The notes: generated by a model from the letters alone, not told the origin. 64,000 nucleotides of DNA from [Clostridium] scindens ATCC 35704 (GCF_004295125.1 NZ_CP036170.1:1297501-1361500), one strand, 5' to 3'. Shown: positions 10,142-20,042, counted from the first letter of the stretch. Made by a program: numbers and translations.

Positions 10142-11059
10142 ATGGAATTGCTGAATATTAAGGATTTGAATATATCGTTTACGCAGTATGAGAAAGGAAT
10201 GCGCCAGATTCAGCTGAATGTGATCCGCAGCCTGGATGTAACCGTAAATTCCGGGGAGATGGTAGCGGTGGTAGGTGCCAGCGGTTCGGGGAAAAGTCTG
10301 CTGGCTCACGCGATCCTGGGTCTTTTACCTTATAATGCCTGTCTGAAAGGATGCATGTCTTATCGCGGCAGCGAATTGACGCAGGAAAGAATTGAAAAAC
10401 TGAGGGGAAATGAGATTGTTATGGTTCCTCAGAGCATTGCGTATCTGGATCCGCTGATGAAAATAGGACCCCAGATCCGTAAGGGGAGAAATGATTCGGC
10501 GACGAAAAAGAAGTTAAAAGACATCTTCTCCAGGTATGAACTAAAGGAGGAGGTACAGAACCTGTATCCCTTTGAACTATCCGGGGGAATGAACCGAAGG
10601 ATACTAATCTCTACCGCGCTGATCGAAGAGCCCGGACTGGTGATCGCCGATGAGCCCACTCCGGGATTGGACTTAAAAGTCGCAAAGCGGGCGATGGGAC
10701 ATTTTCGGGAACTGGCAGATATGGGGGCAGGGATTCTGGTGATCACCCATGATCTGGAACTGGCGCTTGAGGTGGCGGACAGGATTGTCGTATTCTACGC
10801 AGGATGTACGGTTGAAGAGGCCAACTCCTGCGACTTTGAACGGGAAGAGACGCTTCGCCATCCTTATACCAAGGCCCTGTGGAGAGCCATGCCGGCGCAT
10901 GGATTCCAGGCCATCGAAGGAACACAGCCTTACGCCAAGGATATGCACGAGGGCTGCCCGTTTTCCCCCAGATGCCAGTCCTGTACGGAAGCATGCATGC
11001 AGGAAGTGAAGCTTCGCAGCCTGCGTGGCGGGCGCGTGCGATGCCTGCATGCGAGATAG
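10142..11059 (+). CDS. ABC transporter ATP-binding protein, DppD/NikD type
   Basis: A 305-aa ATPase. Walker A is GASGSGKS (about residue 48), the signature LSGGMNRR, Walker B LVIADEPT and the H-loop ITHD. The C-terminal CPFSPRCQSCTEAC matches the cysteine-bearing oligopeptide/dipeptide transporter C-terminal domain. It works with the second ATPase at 11113. Confidence 0.92.
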   Translation: MELLNIKDLNISFTQYEKGMRQIQLNVIRSLDVTVNSGEMVAVVGASGSGKSLLAHAILGLLPYNACLKGCMSYRGSELTQERIEKLRGNEIVMVPQSIAYLDPLMKIGPQIRKGRNDSATKKKLKDIFSRYELKEEVQNLYPFELSGGMNRRILISTALIEEPGLVIADEPTPGLDLKVAKRAMGHFRELADMGAGILVITHDLELALEVADRIVVFYAGCTVEEANSCDFEREETLRHPYTKALWRAMPAHGFQAIEGTQPYAKDMHEGCPFSPRCQSCTEACMQEVKLRSLRGGRVRCLHAR

Positions 11060-11112
11060 GGCGAAGCGCGGGCTAAGGCAGAGGAAGCAAACTAGACAGG
11101 AGAAGACAGAGA

Positions 11113-11733
11113 ATGAGATTAGAGGCGAGAGAGGTAACCTACCGATACGGAAAGGATAGCCCGATGATTCTGGAAGACTTCAACTTTCAGATGGAGGATG
11201 CGGAACGGGTGGGGATGATAGCCCCCAGCGGATATGGGAAGACCACCATATGCAAACTGCTTTCCGGATATCTGAAGCCGGAGAGGGGGCAGATTATTCT
11301 GGATGGAAAGCCGTTGCATTCGGAAGATGGATATTGTCCGGTCCAGATGATCTGGCAGCAGCCGGAACTGGCCGTCAATCCCAGAATGCGCATGCGGGAT
11401 GTGATACTGGAAGGAGACCAGGTAGAAGAAAGAGTCTGGAAGGAACTGGGGATCGAAGAAGACTGGATGAACCGGTTTCCCGCAGAATTGTCCGGCGGAG
11501 AATTACAGAGATTCTGTATTGCAAGGGCATTGGGAAAAGGAACGAGATTCCTGTTGGCGGATGAGATCAGCGCCATGCTGGACTTGATTACCCAGAGCCA
11601 GATATGGGACTTCCTGATCAAGGAGACAGAGCGAAGGCAGATCGGGCTGGCCGTAGTCAGCCATAATAAGCCTTTGCTGCATCATATCTGTACCAGGATT
11701 GCAAATTTGAACCCGACTGCATATAATAAATAA
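11113..11733 (+). CDS. ABC transporter ATP-binding protein, DppF/NikE type, short
   Basis: A 206-aa ATPase with Walker A APSGYGKTT, signature LSGGELQR, Walker B FLLADEIS and H-loop VSHNK. It is shorter than typical DppF proteins because the C-terminal OppC-type domain is missing, as often seen for the NikE-like partner. Last gene of the importer operon. Confidence 0.9.
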   Translation: MRLEAREVTYRYGKDSPMILEDFNFQMEDAERVGMIAPSGYGKTTICKLLSGYLKPERGQIILDGKPLHSEDGYCPVQMIWQQPELAVNPRMRMRDVILEGDQVEERVWKELGIEEDWMNRFPAELSGGELQRFCIARALGKGTRFLLADEISAMLDLITQSQIWDFLIKETERRQIGLAVVSHNKPLLHHICTRIANLNPTAYNK

Positions 11734-11773
11734 GTAAGGACAGAATTTTGCCCTTGCTTATTTGCTTTTAGAC

Positions 11774-12076
11774 ATGAAAAAAGGCGCAGCGGTAACGAAC
11801 GCAGTATACTATCATGTACTGGTTTTTGAGATACACAGCACCATGCCTGTAGAAGGAACTTGCTATATCATAAGCAGCAGGTATGGAATTGATTTTGCCA
11901 AACTGCGTCTGTCTGTGGATGCAGCCTGCATTATAATCTTGCTGGCCCTGACATTTGCCTTTGGCCTGACCTTGAAGATTCGCGAGGGGACTATAGCGGG
12001 GATGCTGGTGCTGGGACCACTGATGGGATGGTGCATGAAATGGGAGAAGAAAGTACTGGAACATATTGACTTATAG
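11774..12076 (+). pseudogene. C-terminal remnant of a YczE/YitT-like membrane protein
   Basis: About 100 codons. The segment FAKLRLSVDAACIIILLA then GTIAGMLVLGPLMGWCM matches the last two helices of YczE-type (DUF6198-like) integral membrane proteins. The first four helices are absent, so it is taken as a truncated gene. Family assignment is from pattern only. Confidence 0.5.
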
Positions 12077-12147
12077 CGTCCTCCGCTTTCCTATTCCTTG
12101 CTGGTATGTTAGAATATTGGCAGGACATATCGGGAAGGAGAGACAAG

Positions 12148-13269
12148 GTGGAAAGGCACGTTATGAAGAGGAAGAGACTACATATAACGAACCGAATAAA
12201 AGGAATCGCCGGCTGCATATTATTGGCAGCCGGTTTTGCACTGCTTTTTATCTCCAGATTATCCCAGGAGTTTGCCCACTGGTACAGCACGAAGGTGTAT
12301 CCGGTCTGGGTGGGAACTACGGGCAGGCTGATGAACCTTTTTCCTTTTTCCGTGTCGGAAGTTTTTCTGTATATCATGATTGTCATTATTCTACTGTCAG
12401 CAGGAGTGCTGATTATAAAAGAAGTGAGAAGAAAGGCAGGGAAGAAGGAGGCGTGTTCCTGGGGAATGGGCCTGTTCCTGCTTGCGGCCTTTCTGTTCTT
12501 TCTCTATGTATTAAACTGCGGGGTCAACTACCACCGGGAATCCTTCTCGGAGAGTTCGGGCCTCCAAGTTGAAAACTATACGGCAGGCGACTTAAAAGAA
12601 GTCTGCCAGTGGCTTACCCTGAAGGTAAATGAGACAAGCAGCGAGGTGGAGCGCGATCAAGACGGAGTGATGGTACTGGATATCCCGATGGAGAAATACG
12701 CGGCAGAGGCAATGAGGGGCCTGGGGGAGGACTATCCGGAACTGGCCGGATACTATCCCCGGCCCAAGGGATTGCTGGTGCCTTGGATACTCTCTATCCA
12801 GAATCTGACAGGGGTCTACTCGCCGTTTACCGTAGAAGCGAATTATAACAGCGGGATGACAGATTACAATATTCCCTTTACCGCCTGCCACGAACTTTCT
12901 CATCTGAGAGGATTCATGCAGGAAGAAGAAGCCAATTTCATCGCTTATCTGGCCTGTAGCAGATCAGATAACGTCCAGTTCAGATACAGCGGGAATCTGC
13001 TGGGGTGGATCTACTGTATGAGCGTGCTGCATACCGTGGATTATGATGCGTGGGAAGAAGTGCGCCAGACGCTGGCGCCGGAAGTGGAGCCGGATCTTGC
13101 TGCAAATCGGGAGTACTGGGCCAGATATGACGGGGCAGTGGCAGAAGTTTCCAACAAGGTGAATGATACCTATCTGAAGGCAAACGGCCAGGATGACGGG
13201 GTGAAAAGTTACGACCGCATGGTCGATCTGATCGTCGCTTATTATTTGAAAGTTATCATACGCCGTTAA
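12148..13269 (+). CDS. DUF3810 family membrane-anchored zinc metallopeptidase-like protein
   Basis: About 373 aa. There are three hydrophobic segments in the first third (GCILLAAGFALLFISR; VFLYIMIVIILLSAGVLII; LFLLAAFLFFLYVLNC). A soluble domain carries the zinc motif CHELSHLRGF (HExxH) followed by EEEANFIAYLAC, whose glutamates suit the third ligand. This is the DUF3810 layout; substrate unknown. GTG 12148 follows GGAG by 7 bp; ATG 12163 and ATG 12106 are alternatives. Confidence 0.82.
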   Translation: MERHVMKRKRLHITNRIKGIAGCILLAAGFALLFISRLSQEFAHWYSTKVYPVWVGTTGRLMNLFPFSVSEVFLYIMIVIILLSAGVLIIKEVRRKAGKKEACSWGMGLFLLAAFLFFLYVLNCGVNYHRESFSESSGLQVENYTAGDLKEVCQWLTLKVNETSSEVERDQDGVMVLDIPMEKYAAEAMRGLGEDYPELAGYYPRPKGLLVPWILSIQNLTGVYSPFTVEANYNSGMTDYNIPFTACHELSHLRGFMQEEEANFIAYLACSRSDNVQFRYSGNLLGWIYCMSVLHTVDYDAWEEVRQTLAPEVEPDLAANREYWARYDGAVAEVSNKVNDTYLKANGQDDGVKSYDRMVDLIVAYYLKVIIRR

Positions 13270-13478
13270 GAATTTGCCACAATGCAGAGCATTGGATTGA
13301 TGGTTGGAGGCGTTGCTACGGATGTTAGATTTTCCCTAAAACAGATAACCCGCAAAAGCGGGATAGGGATGATGAGACGAAGGAATGGAGACGTATCATG
13401 CCAATCAGAGATTCGGCGGCGCGGGAGTGGAAGAAAAAGGAAAAGCAGGATTTAAGTTACAGATTGGAGGCGTAATCC

Positions 13479-13607
13479 ATGGGTAATGAGGAGATGATAT
13501 GTTACTGTTCCAATGTAACAAGAGGTCAGATCATAGTTGCTAGGAAAATGAAAAGAATTGAGCCCGCGTGGAACAAGATGTTTACCGTTAATTATGGATA
13601 TAATTAA
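13479..13607 (+). CDS. Truncated BFD-like [2Fe-2S] mini-protein (42 aa)
   Basis: MGNEEMICYCSNVTRGQII matches the start of bacterioferritin-associated-ferredoxin-like (Fer2_BFD) proteins, whose first two cluster cysteines lie in CYC/CxC at this place. After about 20 residues the sequence leaves the family and the third and fourth cysteines are missing, so the cluster cannot form normally. A good GGAGG (13466-13470) sits 8 bp before the ATG. Either a frameshifted remnant or a translated micro-protein. A 25-codon frame (13398-13475) ends just upstream and is not recognised. Confidence 0.45.
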   Translation: MGNEEMICYCSNVTRGQIIVARKMKRIEPAWNKMFTVNYGYN

Positions 13608-13627
13608 GAAATATGTAAGATAATATG

Positions 13628-13668
13628 AAGAACCGGCAATGGATGAAGAAGTCCATTGCCGGTTCTTT
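13628..13668 (+). terminator. Rho-independent terminator
   Basis: Long stem AAGAACCGGCAATGGA/TCCATTGCCGGTTCTTT with an 8-nt loop and a T-rich tail. It insulates the phosphoesterase operon from upstream transcription. Confidence 0.85.
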
Positions 13669-13693
13669 CTACCATGCTGCCGTGACAACTTCA

Positions 13694-13750
13694 TTAAAAC
13701 GACTTAAAAGTACTTAACAGACTTAAAGTTCCGTTAACAAATTTTTAACC
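13694..13750 (+). promoter_or_regulatory. Pho-box-like array upstream of the phosphoesterase operon
   Basis: Six hexamers in direct repeat: TTAAAA (13694), TTAAAA (13704), TTAACA (13714), TTAAAG (13723), TTAACA (13734) and TTAACC (13745). Spacing is 9-11 bp, one helical turn. The Bacillus subtilis PhoP box is a set of TTAACA-like hexamers spaced about 11 bp, so a PhoP/PhoB-type regulator is the obvious candidate. The next gene encodes a secreted phosphoesterase, which fits. A TAACAT (about 13783) could be the -10. Confidence 0.6.
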
Positions 13751-13862
13751 AAAACGGGGTGACAGTGAGGAGCATCTGCATGATAACATATAACCAGCAA
13801 AGCCCTAAGACGGGATTAGATGTGATCAGAAGATGAAAGGAATTGAGAAGGAATTGAGAGAG

Positions 13863-16800
13863 ATGTTTAAGTTAGGGAAGAGAGTATGTGCGGGGATAAT
13901 GGCAGCAGTTACCCTTGGCGTGACATTATTACCGGGAGTGGAGTCTTACGCAGCAGCAGAAGATCTAACAGAAAATCTGAAGATATGTGTTATATCCGAC
14001 ACACATTACTATCCGCTTAATTATGTCAGTGATTGTGAAGACTATAAGACATACGTAGGCGGAGATCCTAAGATGCTGGCAGAATCCGGAGCTATTCTGG
14101 ATTCTGCACTTGATATGATTAAGACAGATCAGCCGCATCTGGTTCTTGTATCCGGAGATCTTACCAAAGACGGAGAAAAACTGGGACACCAGAACATGGC
14201 GAAGAAATTGCAGACGATCGAAGATAAGACGGATGCAGAAGTATTTGTTATCAATGGAAATCATGACATCTATAATTATCAGGATTCCTGCACATTTGAA
14301 AATGGTAAGAAAGAACAGGCAACGACCACGACTCCGGCAGAATTCAAAGAGATCTATGGTCAGTTTGGATATAACGGAGAATATGATGCACAGTATTACA
14401 CACCTCCGACAGGAAAACAGGCAGGCGGTCTGTCTTATTCCGTAACAGTCGGGGATTATGTAATCATCGGAATCGATTCCGGCAGATATAGTCCGGATGC
14501 CGATACCGGAATGGATACCAACGAACATATTACTGCAGGACGAATCGACACATCTCTTCTTCCATGGGTTGAACAACAGGTGAAAGATGCGAATGCAAAG
14601 GGAAAGACAGTTATCGGACTGATGCATCACGGATTGGTACCACACTTTTCTAAGGAAGCAGAACTGTTAAGCGAGTATGTAGTAGACGATTGGCAGGAGA
14701 TGGCATCTACACTGGCAGATGCAGGAATGCGTTACATATTTACCGGACATATGCATGCGAATGATATCGCAGAGTACACATCTGTAAAAGGCAATAAGAT
14801 CTATGACCTTGAGACGGGTTCCCTGGCAGCCTATGGTTCTCCGGTACGTACGGTGACGATTCAGAGAGATCAGACGATGACTGACCAGTCAACACTTCAG
14901 TTAGATGAGACGTTTCATGTGAAAAGCACCAGTGTGAAGTCGATCAACTATAACGGAGCGACCATTGATGATCTGCAGGCATATACCATGAACAAGTTAT
15001 ATCCGGAGACGCTGTTTAACAATATGGCTGGCGGAATGTTAAAGCCGATGATTCAGGATGTTGCAGATACGGGAATCCGGAACTATCTTGCGGAGGAAAT
15101 GCCGGAGTTAGATATAGATACTATTGTACTGGATACTGTGCGAGAGATGTTGGCAGGGGGAATGAATCTGGAACTGGGTTCAGGTATCGGTCGTGTTGCA
15201 GTCAGCTATCGAAACGGAGGAATTGAGCTGAAACCTACGGGAACAGCAGGACTCATTGGAACAACCACGATCAGTGATGCACAGATTATCCGGGTGGTAG
15301 ACGATCTTCTGGCAAAGGTGGAGAACCAGTACCTGAAGAATCCGGATTATCTGTTAGGAAAAGTAAATGAGATTGTTACCAAGGTTTCCCAATTCGGTGT
15401 GGGTTCTTTGGATGGTCAGGAAAAGACATTATATGACTTTATCGTATTGCTTCTGACAAGCCATTATGCTGGTGGTGAGAATCCACCGGCATGGGTGACC
15501 GAACAGGCACTCCCATATCTCAGAAGCGGGGCAGTCATTAAAGACCTGATGGATATGCTGGTTGGAGACGTCGTAGTGATCGTAAATGATATAGCAGCCA
15601 ATCTGAATATTGATACCGGAATTGCCTTTAGTGGCCTGTGGAAGACTGCAATTGATTCTCAGACGAATAATGGTAACCTTGCTACTATACTGAAACAATT
15701 CAATCTGAATGTAGAAGAGTTGATAAACGGATTAATATCCGAATACATGAGTGACAGTTTCCTGACGGGAATGGGTGGTCTGTTGGATAATTATGCTTCG
15801 TCTTTCCTATATGATACAGAAAGCCCGGATGACATTCTGAACGATGAAAATGGACGGACGATCACCTGGTCTACATCGACACCGGTGACTCCGCAGGAAC
15901 CATCTGTGGCAAACGGACTGGCACCGACGCAGATTGCCATGACCCAGGGAGAATCGGCAGACTCGAGGTACCTGCGCTGGTACACAGGGGCTGGAGTGTC
16001 AGGGACTGCTGTGGCACAGATCTCAGAGAGTGGAGATTTTGCGGATGCAGCTACATTTACGGCAGAGACTCAGGAAGTTGTGAAGCCGAAGACATTGTTG
16101 AATCTGGGACTGATGGCAACTTATACCACACAGAAAGCACGCAAATACACAGCGAAGATTACAGGACTTGAGACCGGTAAGACTTACTATTACAGGGTTG
16201 GTATAAGCGAGACAGGCAATTTCAGCACACCGGTGGCATTTACAGTAAAGAATGAAGAAACATCAGGGTTCACATTTATTAATGTGAATGATTCACAGGG
16301 AATGATTGCATCGGATTATGAGACATATCTGAATACGCTGGCAGAAGCTAAGAGTCAGTTTGCTGGAGCAGCATTTGTTCTTCATGCAGGAGATTTTGTA
16401 GATGATGGAAGCAATGAGGATTACTGGACATGGGCGCTGGAAGGAGTATCTGAGGCTGTATCTTATATCCCTTCTGCAGGAAATCATGAAGCGAAGTCCA
16501 GTGTAGAAGGAATTACGGACCCGAACGCTATTATCTCACATTTTCAGGTACAAAATCAAGACATTCCGAATCAGGATACAAGTACCGGAATCTATTATTC
16601 TTATGAGTATGAAAATGCAACATTTATCGTGCTGAATACGAATGATGTAACAGATGACGGATACCTGTCTGATGCACAGTATGACTGGGCTTATGAAAAG
16701 GCAGAGAATGCACAGACGGACTGGAAGATCATCCTGATGCATAAGTCACCATATTCCAATGGCCCGCATGCCAAAGATGCCGATGTGGTAGCAATCCGTA

Positions 16801-19391
16801 AGCAGTTAAATAACCTGGCGGCGGATTGTGATGTGGATCTGGTTATGTCCGGTCATGATCATGTATATAACCGTACTCCGTATCTTGCGCAGGGCAAGAC
16901 ACAGCAGGTGACTACCAGGACAACCTCTTATCAGGGAAATAATTATACTACTGCCGTGAATCCGTCCGGAACGGTGTTCGTGATCGCCGGGACGGCAGGA
17001 GTGAAGAATTATGTTCAGACTCCAGTATCTACCGTACCGAGTGAGAAGACATTTCAGCAGACTTGCCCTGTGTATGCAGGTGTTACGATTGATGATGGGA
17101 AACTATATTACAGAGCTTACCAGGTGAAAGATGGTGTGTCTCAACTGGTAGATTCCTTTGCCATTGATAAATCAAAAGAGACAGAGGTTCCGGAGTGGAA
17201 GAAAGTTGAGGATATGATAGCTGAGCTCCCGGATACCCCTACATTGGATGATGCATCTGAGATCCAGGCGGCAAGAGCGGCGTACAATGCCCTGAGCGAT
17301 GCTGATAAGGCACAGGTGGCTAATGTGAAACGTCTCGAGCAGGCAGAGAAGATGCTGCGGGCATTACAGAGTATTAATGGAAAACAGACCAGGCATGTAA
17401 ATAGCAAGTCAGAATTTCTGAATGCACTGAAGGATACGAATGTGGGAACGATCATAACGGATGGTGCTACGATTGAGTTTGAAGACGAATACTGGTGGGG
17501 CGGTGCGTATGATAATGTTTGGGAAATTACCAGAGACCTGCGTATTATGGGAAGCTCCAAGTTGACGTATGTTACTTTCCGGGTAAAGAACGGAGCCACA
17601 CTGATACTGGATGGAGATATCGCGATCGATGATACGAGAGCACAGGGGTCTGGATATGCGTCCTTGAATCCGGTGGAAGTATATGGGAACTCTACGCTGA
17701 TCACAAGTGGACATGTAGCGTTGCGTACCGAATATGGAACAGGCGGAGAAAACGAAGGTGTCTGCGTGAAGATGATGGAGAATGGAAGCAAGGCAATCCT
17801 TGGAAGTGACGGAAGTTACTATGGAGCGGAAGCGGCCGTATTGTCTATAGGATCGGGTACAGAAGTTATCATCAATGCCGGTACTTACGCAAGGAAGAAT
17901 AACAATCATCGTGCGGTGGACTCCCGGGGAACGATTGAAGTGAATGGCGGAGAGATCGCGAATCTCTGGAGCAATGGTGCTCTATATATCAATGGCGGAA
18001 CCTTCGATAATGGAAGTAATCTGAATCCACAGATTCCGGTAGATATAGAGGGGACTGCATATATGACCGGTGGAAGGATCACACCATATAATGGGAATGG
18101 TGTGAAGCTTAGAAGTACCGGAAAACTGCATATCCTGACAGGCAGTATCGGACAGGCATCCATCGGAAATGTACAGCCATATGTAGGCGCGGTGACAACT
18201 CAGAATTACAAAGATATTGAGGTGGGCTACCACAATATTAACGGAAGCGGAAACAGCGACGGCATCTACGAGGCATCCGCAGCGGCCGGTACGGTGGAAA
18301 GTCTGGCGAATGCAAACGGAACGAAGCTTGCCGGAAGCGCCGTCGCAGATGGAAGGATGACGGGTACACTGGGAGAAGGCGACCATCATGTATATGGAAA
18401 ATATTATCTTGCCGGCGGAGGTAAGACAGCGGCAACCGGATTCAGTGTAGACAGTGGCGGAGAAGCGATTGTGTATGGTCCGTCAAGATTTATCGAGAAC
18501 TATCGGGTGACGGACGCAGTGATTGAGGGAGAAGCGACCAGACTGGTACAGTATCAGGACGGCGCCGTAATTAGGTTAAACGGTTATACCCTTCCTGCCA
18601 ATGCATTCGATAATGCAGTGAGCTGGACGTCGGATAATGCACAGGTGGCAACTGTAGACCGCGGAAAAGTCACATTGAAGAAGACCGGTACGGCCAATAT
18701 TACCATGACGTCCCAGTCCAATGCCAGCATCTCTGATCAGGTGAAGATAATGGCAGTAGATCCGGTGATCAATGGAGAGGAGCTTATCGAAGATGACGCA
18801 CCGCAAACCTATACCGTGGATTTGCAAGCGACAGGTATCGATGAGACGGATCGGAACAGAATCAGTTACAAATGGTCCGTGGATGACTTAAAGGTTGCGA
18901 CGATAGACGAAACAACAGGAGAACTTACAAAAGTCGGACAGGGAACGGTGCATGTGACAGCACAGCTTCTGTTAGACGGTGTGGCTACGGATATCAGAGT
19001 CAGCAAGGAAGTGCAGGTTCGGGATGTTATATCAGTGGAAATCACATGGGGCGCTATGGAATATACCTATGATGATGGACAGTGGAATAAGGATACGCAT
19101 CAGTATGATGGAAGAGGATGGACTGCAGACACAAGTGAAGGAGATCAGATTCAGGTAAAGAATACAGGAAAAGAAGCTGTGGCAGCAAGATTTGCATATC
19201 TTGCGGAAGAAGGTTATACATCTATAGATGGACGTTTTGTAAAAGATAATAGCCCGATTACAGCAGACACACTTCAGCCACAAGAAAAGATGAAGGTACA
19301 GCTTCAGCTTAATAATAAGCCGGATAAGAAGATGGATAAAACGACAGTAGGAACTGTCACAATCACAATCAATCGGGAGAGTACGAATTAA
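13863..19391 (+). CDS. Giant secreted protein with two calcineurin-like metallophosphatase domains, beta-helix-like, Ig-like and C-terminal fibre-type domains
   Basis: About 1842 aa. The Sec signal peptide (VCAGIMAAVTLGVTLLPG, cleavage near SYA-AAED) begins best at ATG 13863; an in-frame ATG at 13833 is less likely. Phosphatase domain 1 (about 35-310) carries VISDTHYY, VSGDLTKDG, INGNHD, LMHHGL and TGHMHAND. A purple-acid-phosphatase-like unit follows: an Fn3-like part (about 670-790), then NVNDSQ, HAGDFVDDG, SAGNHE, LMHKSP and SGHDHVYNRT (about 797-1000). Both metal sites look complete. After this come a helical stretch (about 1110-1180), a glycine-rich parallel-beta-helix-like region (about 1180-1540), two Big_2-like Ig domains (about 1545-1715) and a C-terminal module (about 1720-1842) also found in the 20043 gene. 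No sortase signal or transmembrane anchor. Phosphomonoesters or phosphodiesters are likely substrates (inference). Confidence 0.88.
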   Translation: MFKLGKRVCAGIMAAVTLGVTLLPGVESYAAAEDLTENLKICVISDTHYYPLNYVSDCEDYKTYVGGDPKMLAESGAILDSALDMIKTDQPHLVLVSGDLTKDGEKLGHQNMAKKLQTIEDKTDAEVFVINGNHDIYNYQDSCTFENGKKEQATTTTPAEFKEIYGQFGYNGEYDAQYYTPPTGKQAGGLSYSVTVGDYVIIGIDSGRYSPDADTGMDTNEHITAGRIDTSLLPWVEQQVKDANAKGKTVIGLMHHGLVPHFSKEAELLSEYVVDDWQEMASTLADAGMRYIFTGHMHANDIAEYTSVKGNKIYDLETGSLAAYGSPVRTVTIQRDQTMTDQSTLQLDETFHVKSTSVKSINYNGATIDDLQAYTMNKLYPETLFNNMAGGMLKPMIQDVADTGIRNYLAEEMPELDIDTIVLDTVREMLAGGMNLELGSGIGRVAVSYRNGGIELKPTGTAGLIGTTTISDAQIIRVVDDLLAKVENQYLKNPDYLLGKVNEIVTKVSQFGVGSLDGQEKTLYDFIVLLLTSHYAGGENPPAWVTEQALPYLRSGAVIKDLMDMLVGDVVVIVNDIAANLNIDTGIAFSGLWKTAIDSQTNNGNLATILKQFNLNVEELINGLISEYMSDSFLTGMGGLLDNYASSFLYDTESPDDILNDENGRTITWSTSTPVTPQEPSVANGLAPTQIAMTQGESADSRYLRWYTGAGVSGTAVAQISESGDFADAATFTAETQEVVKPKTLLNLGLMATYTTQKARKYTAKITGLETGKTYYYRVGISETGNFSTPVAFTVKNEETSGFTFINVNDSQGMIASDYETYLNTLAEAKSQFAGAAFVLHAGDFVDDGSNEDYWTWALEGVSEAVSYIPSAGNHEAKSSVEGITDPNAIISHFQVQNQDIPNQDTSTGIYYSYEYENATFIVLNTNDVTDDGYLSDAQYDWAYEKAENAQTDWKIILMHKSPYSNGPHAKDADVVAIRKQLNNLAADCDVDLVMSGHDHVYNRTPYLAQGKTQQVTTRTTSYQGNNYTTAVNPSGTVFVIAGTAGVKNYVQTPVSTVPSEKTFQQTCPVYAGVTIDDGKLYYRAYQVKDGVSQLVDSFAIDKSKETEVPEWKKVEDMIAELPDTPTLDDASEIQAARAAYNALSDADKAQVANVKRLEQAEKMLRALQSINGKQTRHVNSKSEFLNALKDTNVGTIITDGATIEFEDEYWWGGAYDNVWEITRDLRIMGSSKLTYVTFRVKNGATLILDGDIAIDDTRAQGSGYASLNPVEVYGNSTLITSGHVALRTEYGTGGENEGVCVKMMENGSKAILGSDGSYYGAEAAVLSIGSGTEVIINAGTYARKNNNHRAVDSRGTIEVNGGEIANLWSNGALYINGGTFDNGSNLNPQIPVDIEGTAYMTGGRITPYNGNGVKLRSTGKLHILTGSIGQASIGNVQPYVGAVTTQNYKDIEVGYHNINGSGNSDGIYEASAAAGTVESLANANGTKLAGSAVADGRMTGTLGEGDHHVYGKYYLAGGGKTAATGFSVDSGGEAIVYGPSRFIENYRVTDAVIEGEATRLVQYQDGAVIRLNGYTLPANAFDNAVSWTSDNAQVATVDRGKVTLKKTGTANITMTSQSNASISDQVKIMAVDPVINGEELIEDDAPQTYTVDLQATGIDETDRNRISYKWSVDDLKVATIDETTGELTKVGQGTVHVTAQLLLDGVATDIRVSKEVQVRDVISVEITWGAMEYTYDDGQWNKDTHQYDGRGWTADTSEGDQIQVKNTGKEAVAARFAYLAEEGYTSIDGRFVKDNSPITADTLQPQEKMKVQLQLNNKPDKKMDKTTVGTVTITINRESTN

Positions 19392-19966
19392 TGAAAAGAG
19401 AAGAAACAGATAGAAATGAGCAGATAGGGAAAAAAAAGAGCAGCGGAAAACGTCAGAAAAACAAAATTTGTATTATCGTCCTTCTGATTATATTGTTACT
19501 GGGAATAGGAATTCTTGTGTTTCTGTGCGTAAAAGGTCACAAATCGGATGATTTTGCACCGAAACTTGATTCAACTGCAGAACAGATGGAAGATACCGGG
19601 GAGAAGATGGATGCGCCGGAAGGCGGCGGTGCGGTAAGCCTGACATATTCTACCGCAGTTACAATCTCTATGAAAGACCGGACAGCCCAGATTCTGTTCG
19701 AGAATCCATCGAAGTCTACCAAAGACACGGTACTACAGCTGACGGTTAAAGGACAGAAAGAAGGACAGGAGTCTGTGATCGCACAGTCAAAACTCATACC
19801 TGCAGGGTATAAGCTGTCACAGATGGAACTGGATGATGATGTGGAACTGAAGGTGGGAAAATATGAAGGTAACTTGAATGTATTGTATTATGACAGCGAG
19901 AGCAGGAAAAAAGAAGTGGTAGACACGAAGATTCCAGTGACGCTGACAGTGAATAACGGAAATTAA
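19391..19966 (+). CDS. Membrane-anchored surface protein of the phosphoesterase operon
   Basis: A 191-aa protein. A basic N-terminus (KKKSSGKRQKNK) and a single transmembrane helix (IVLLIILLLGIGILVFLC, about 30-48) are followed by an acidic linker and an extracellular all-beta domain (VSLTYSTAVTISMKDRTAQI then FENPSKSTKDTVLQLTV). Proteins of this pattern occur beside secreted fibre-like proteins in Firmicutes; I know no assigned function. Its ATG overlaps the upstream stop as TAATG, so the two are translationally coupled. Confidence 0.8.
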   Translation: MKREETDRNEQIGKKKSSGKRQKNKICIIVLLIILLLGIGILVFLCVKGHKSDDFAPKLDSTAEQMEDTGEKMDAPEGGGAVSLTYSTAVTISMKDRTAQILFENPSKSTKDTVLQLTVKGQKEGQESVIAQSKLIPAGYKLSQMELDDDVELKVGKYEGNLNVLYYDSESRKKEVVDTKIPVTLTVNNGN

Positions 19967-20042
19967 GTTATGCATTCCGTTTTCAATATAGAATCCATCA
20001 AAAAATGAAGACAATGAGATCAAATGAAAAGGAGAGAAAAAC

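Noticed and set aside
6665-11733. Calling the importer a nickel transporter (NikABCDE)
   Set aside because: The protein families do not separate peptide from nickel use by inspection, and no NikR site or nickel enzyme gene was recognised beside it.
17141-19283. Overlapping minus-strand frames across the giant phosphoesterase
   Set aside because: They are shadows in a highly regular repeat-like coding region.
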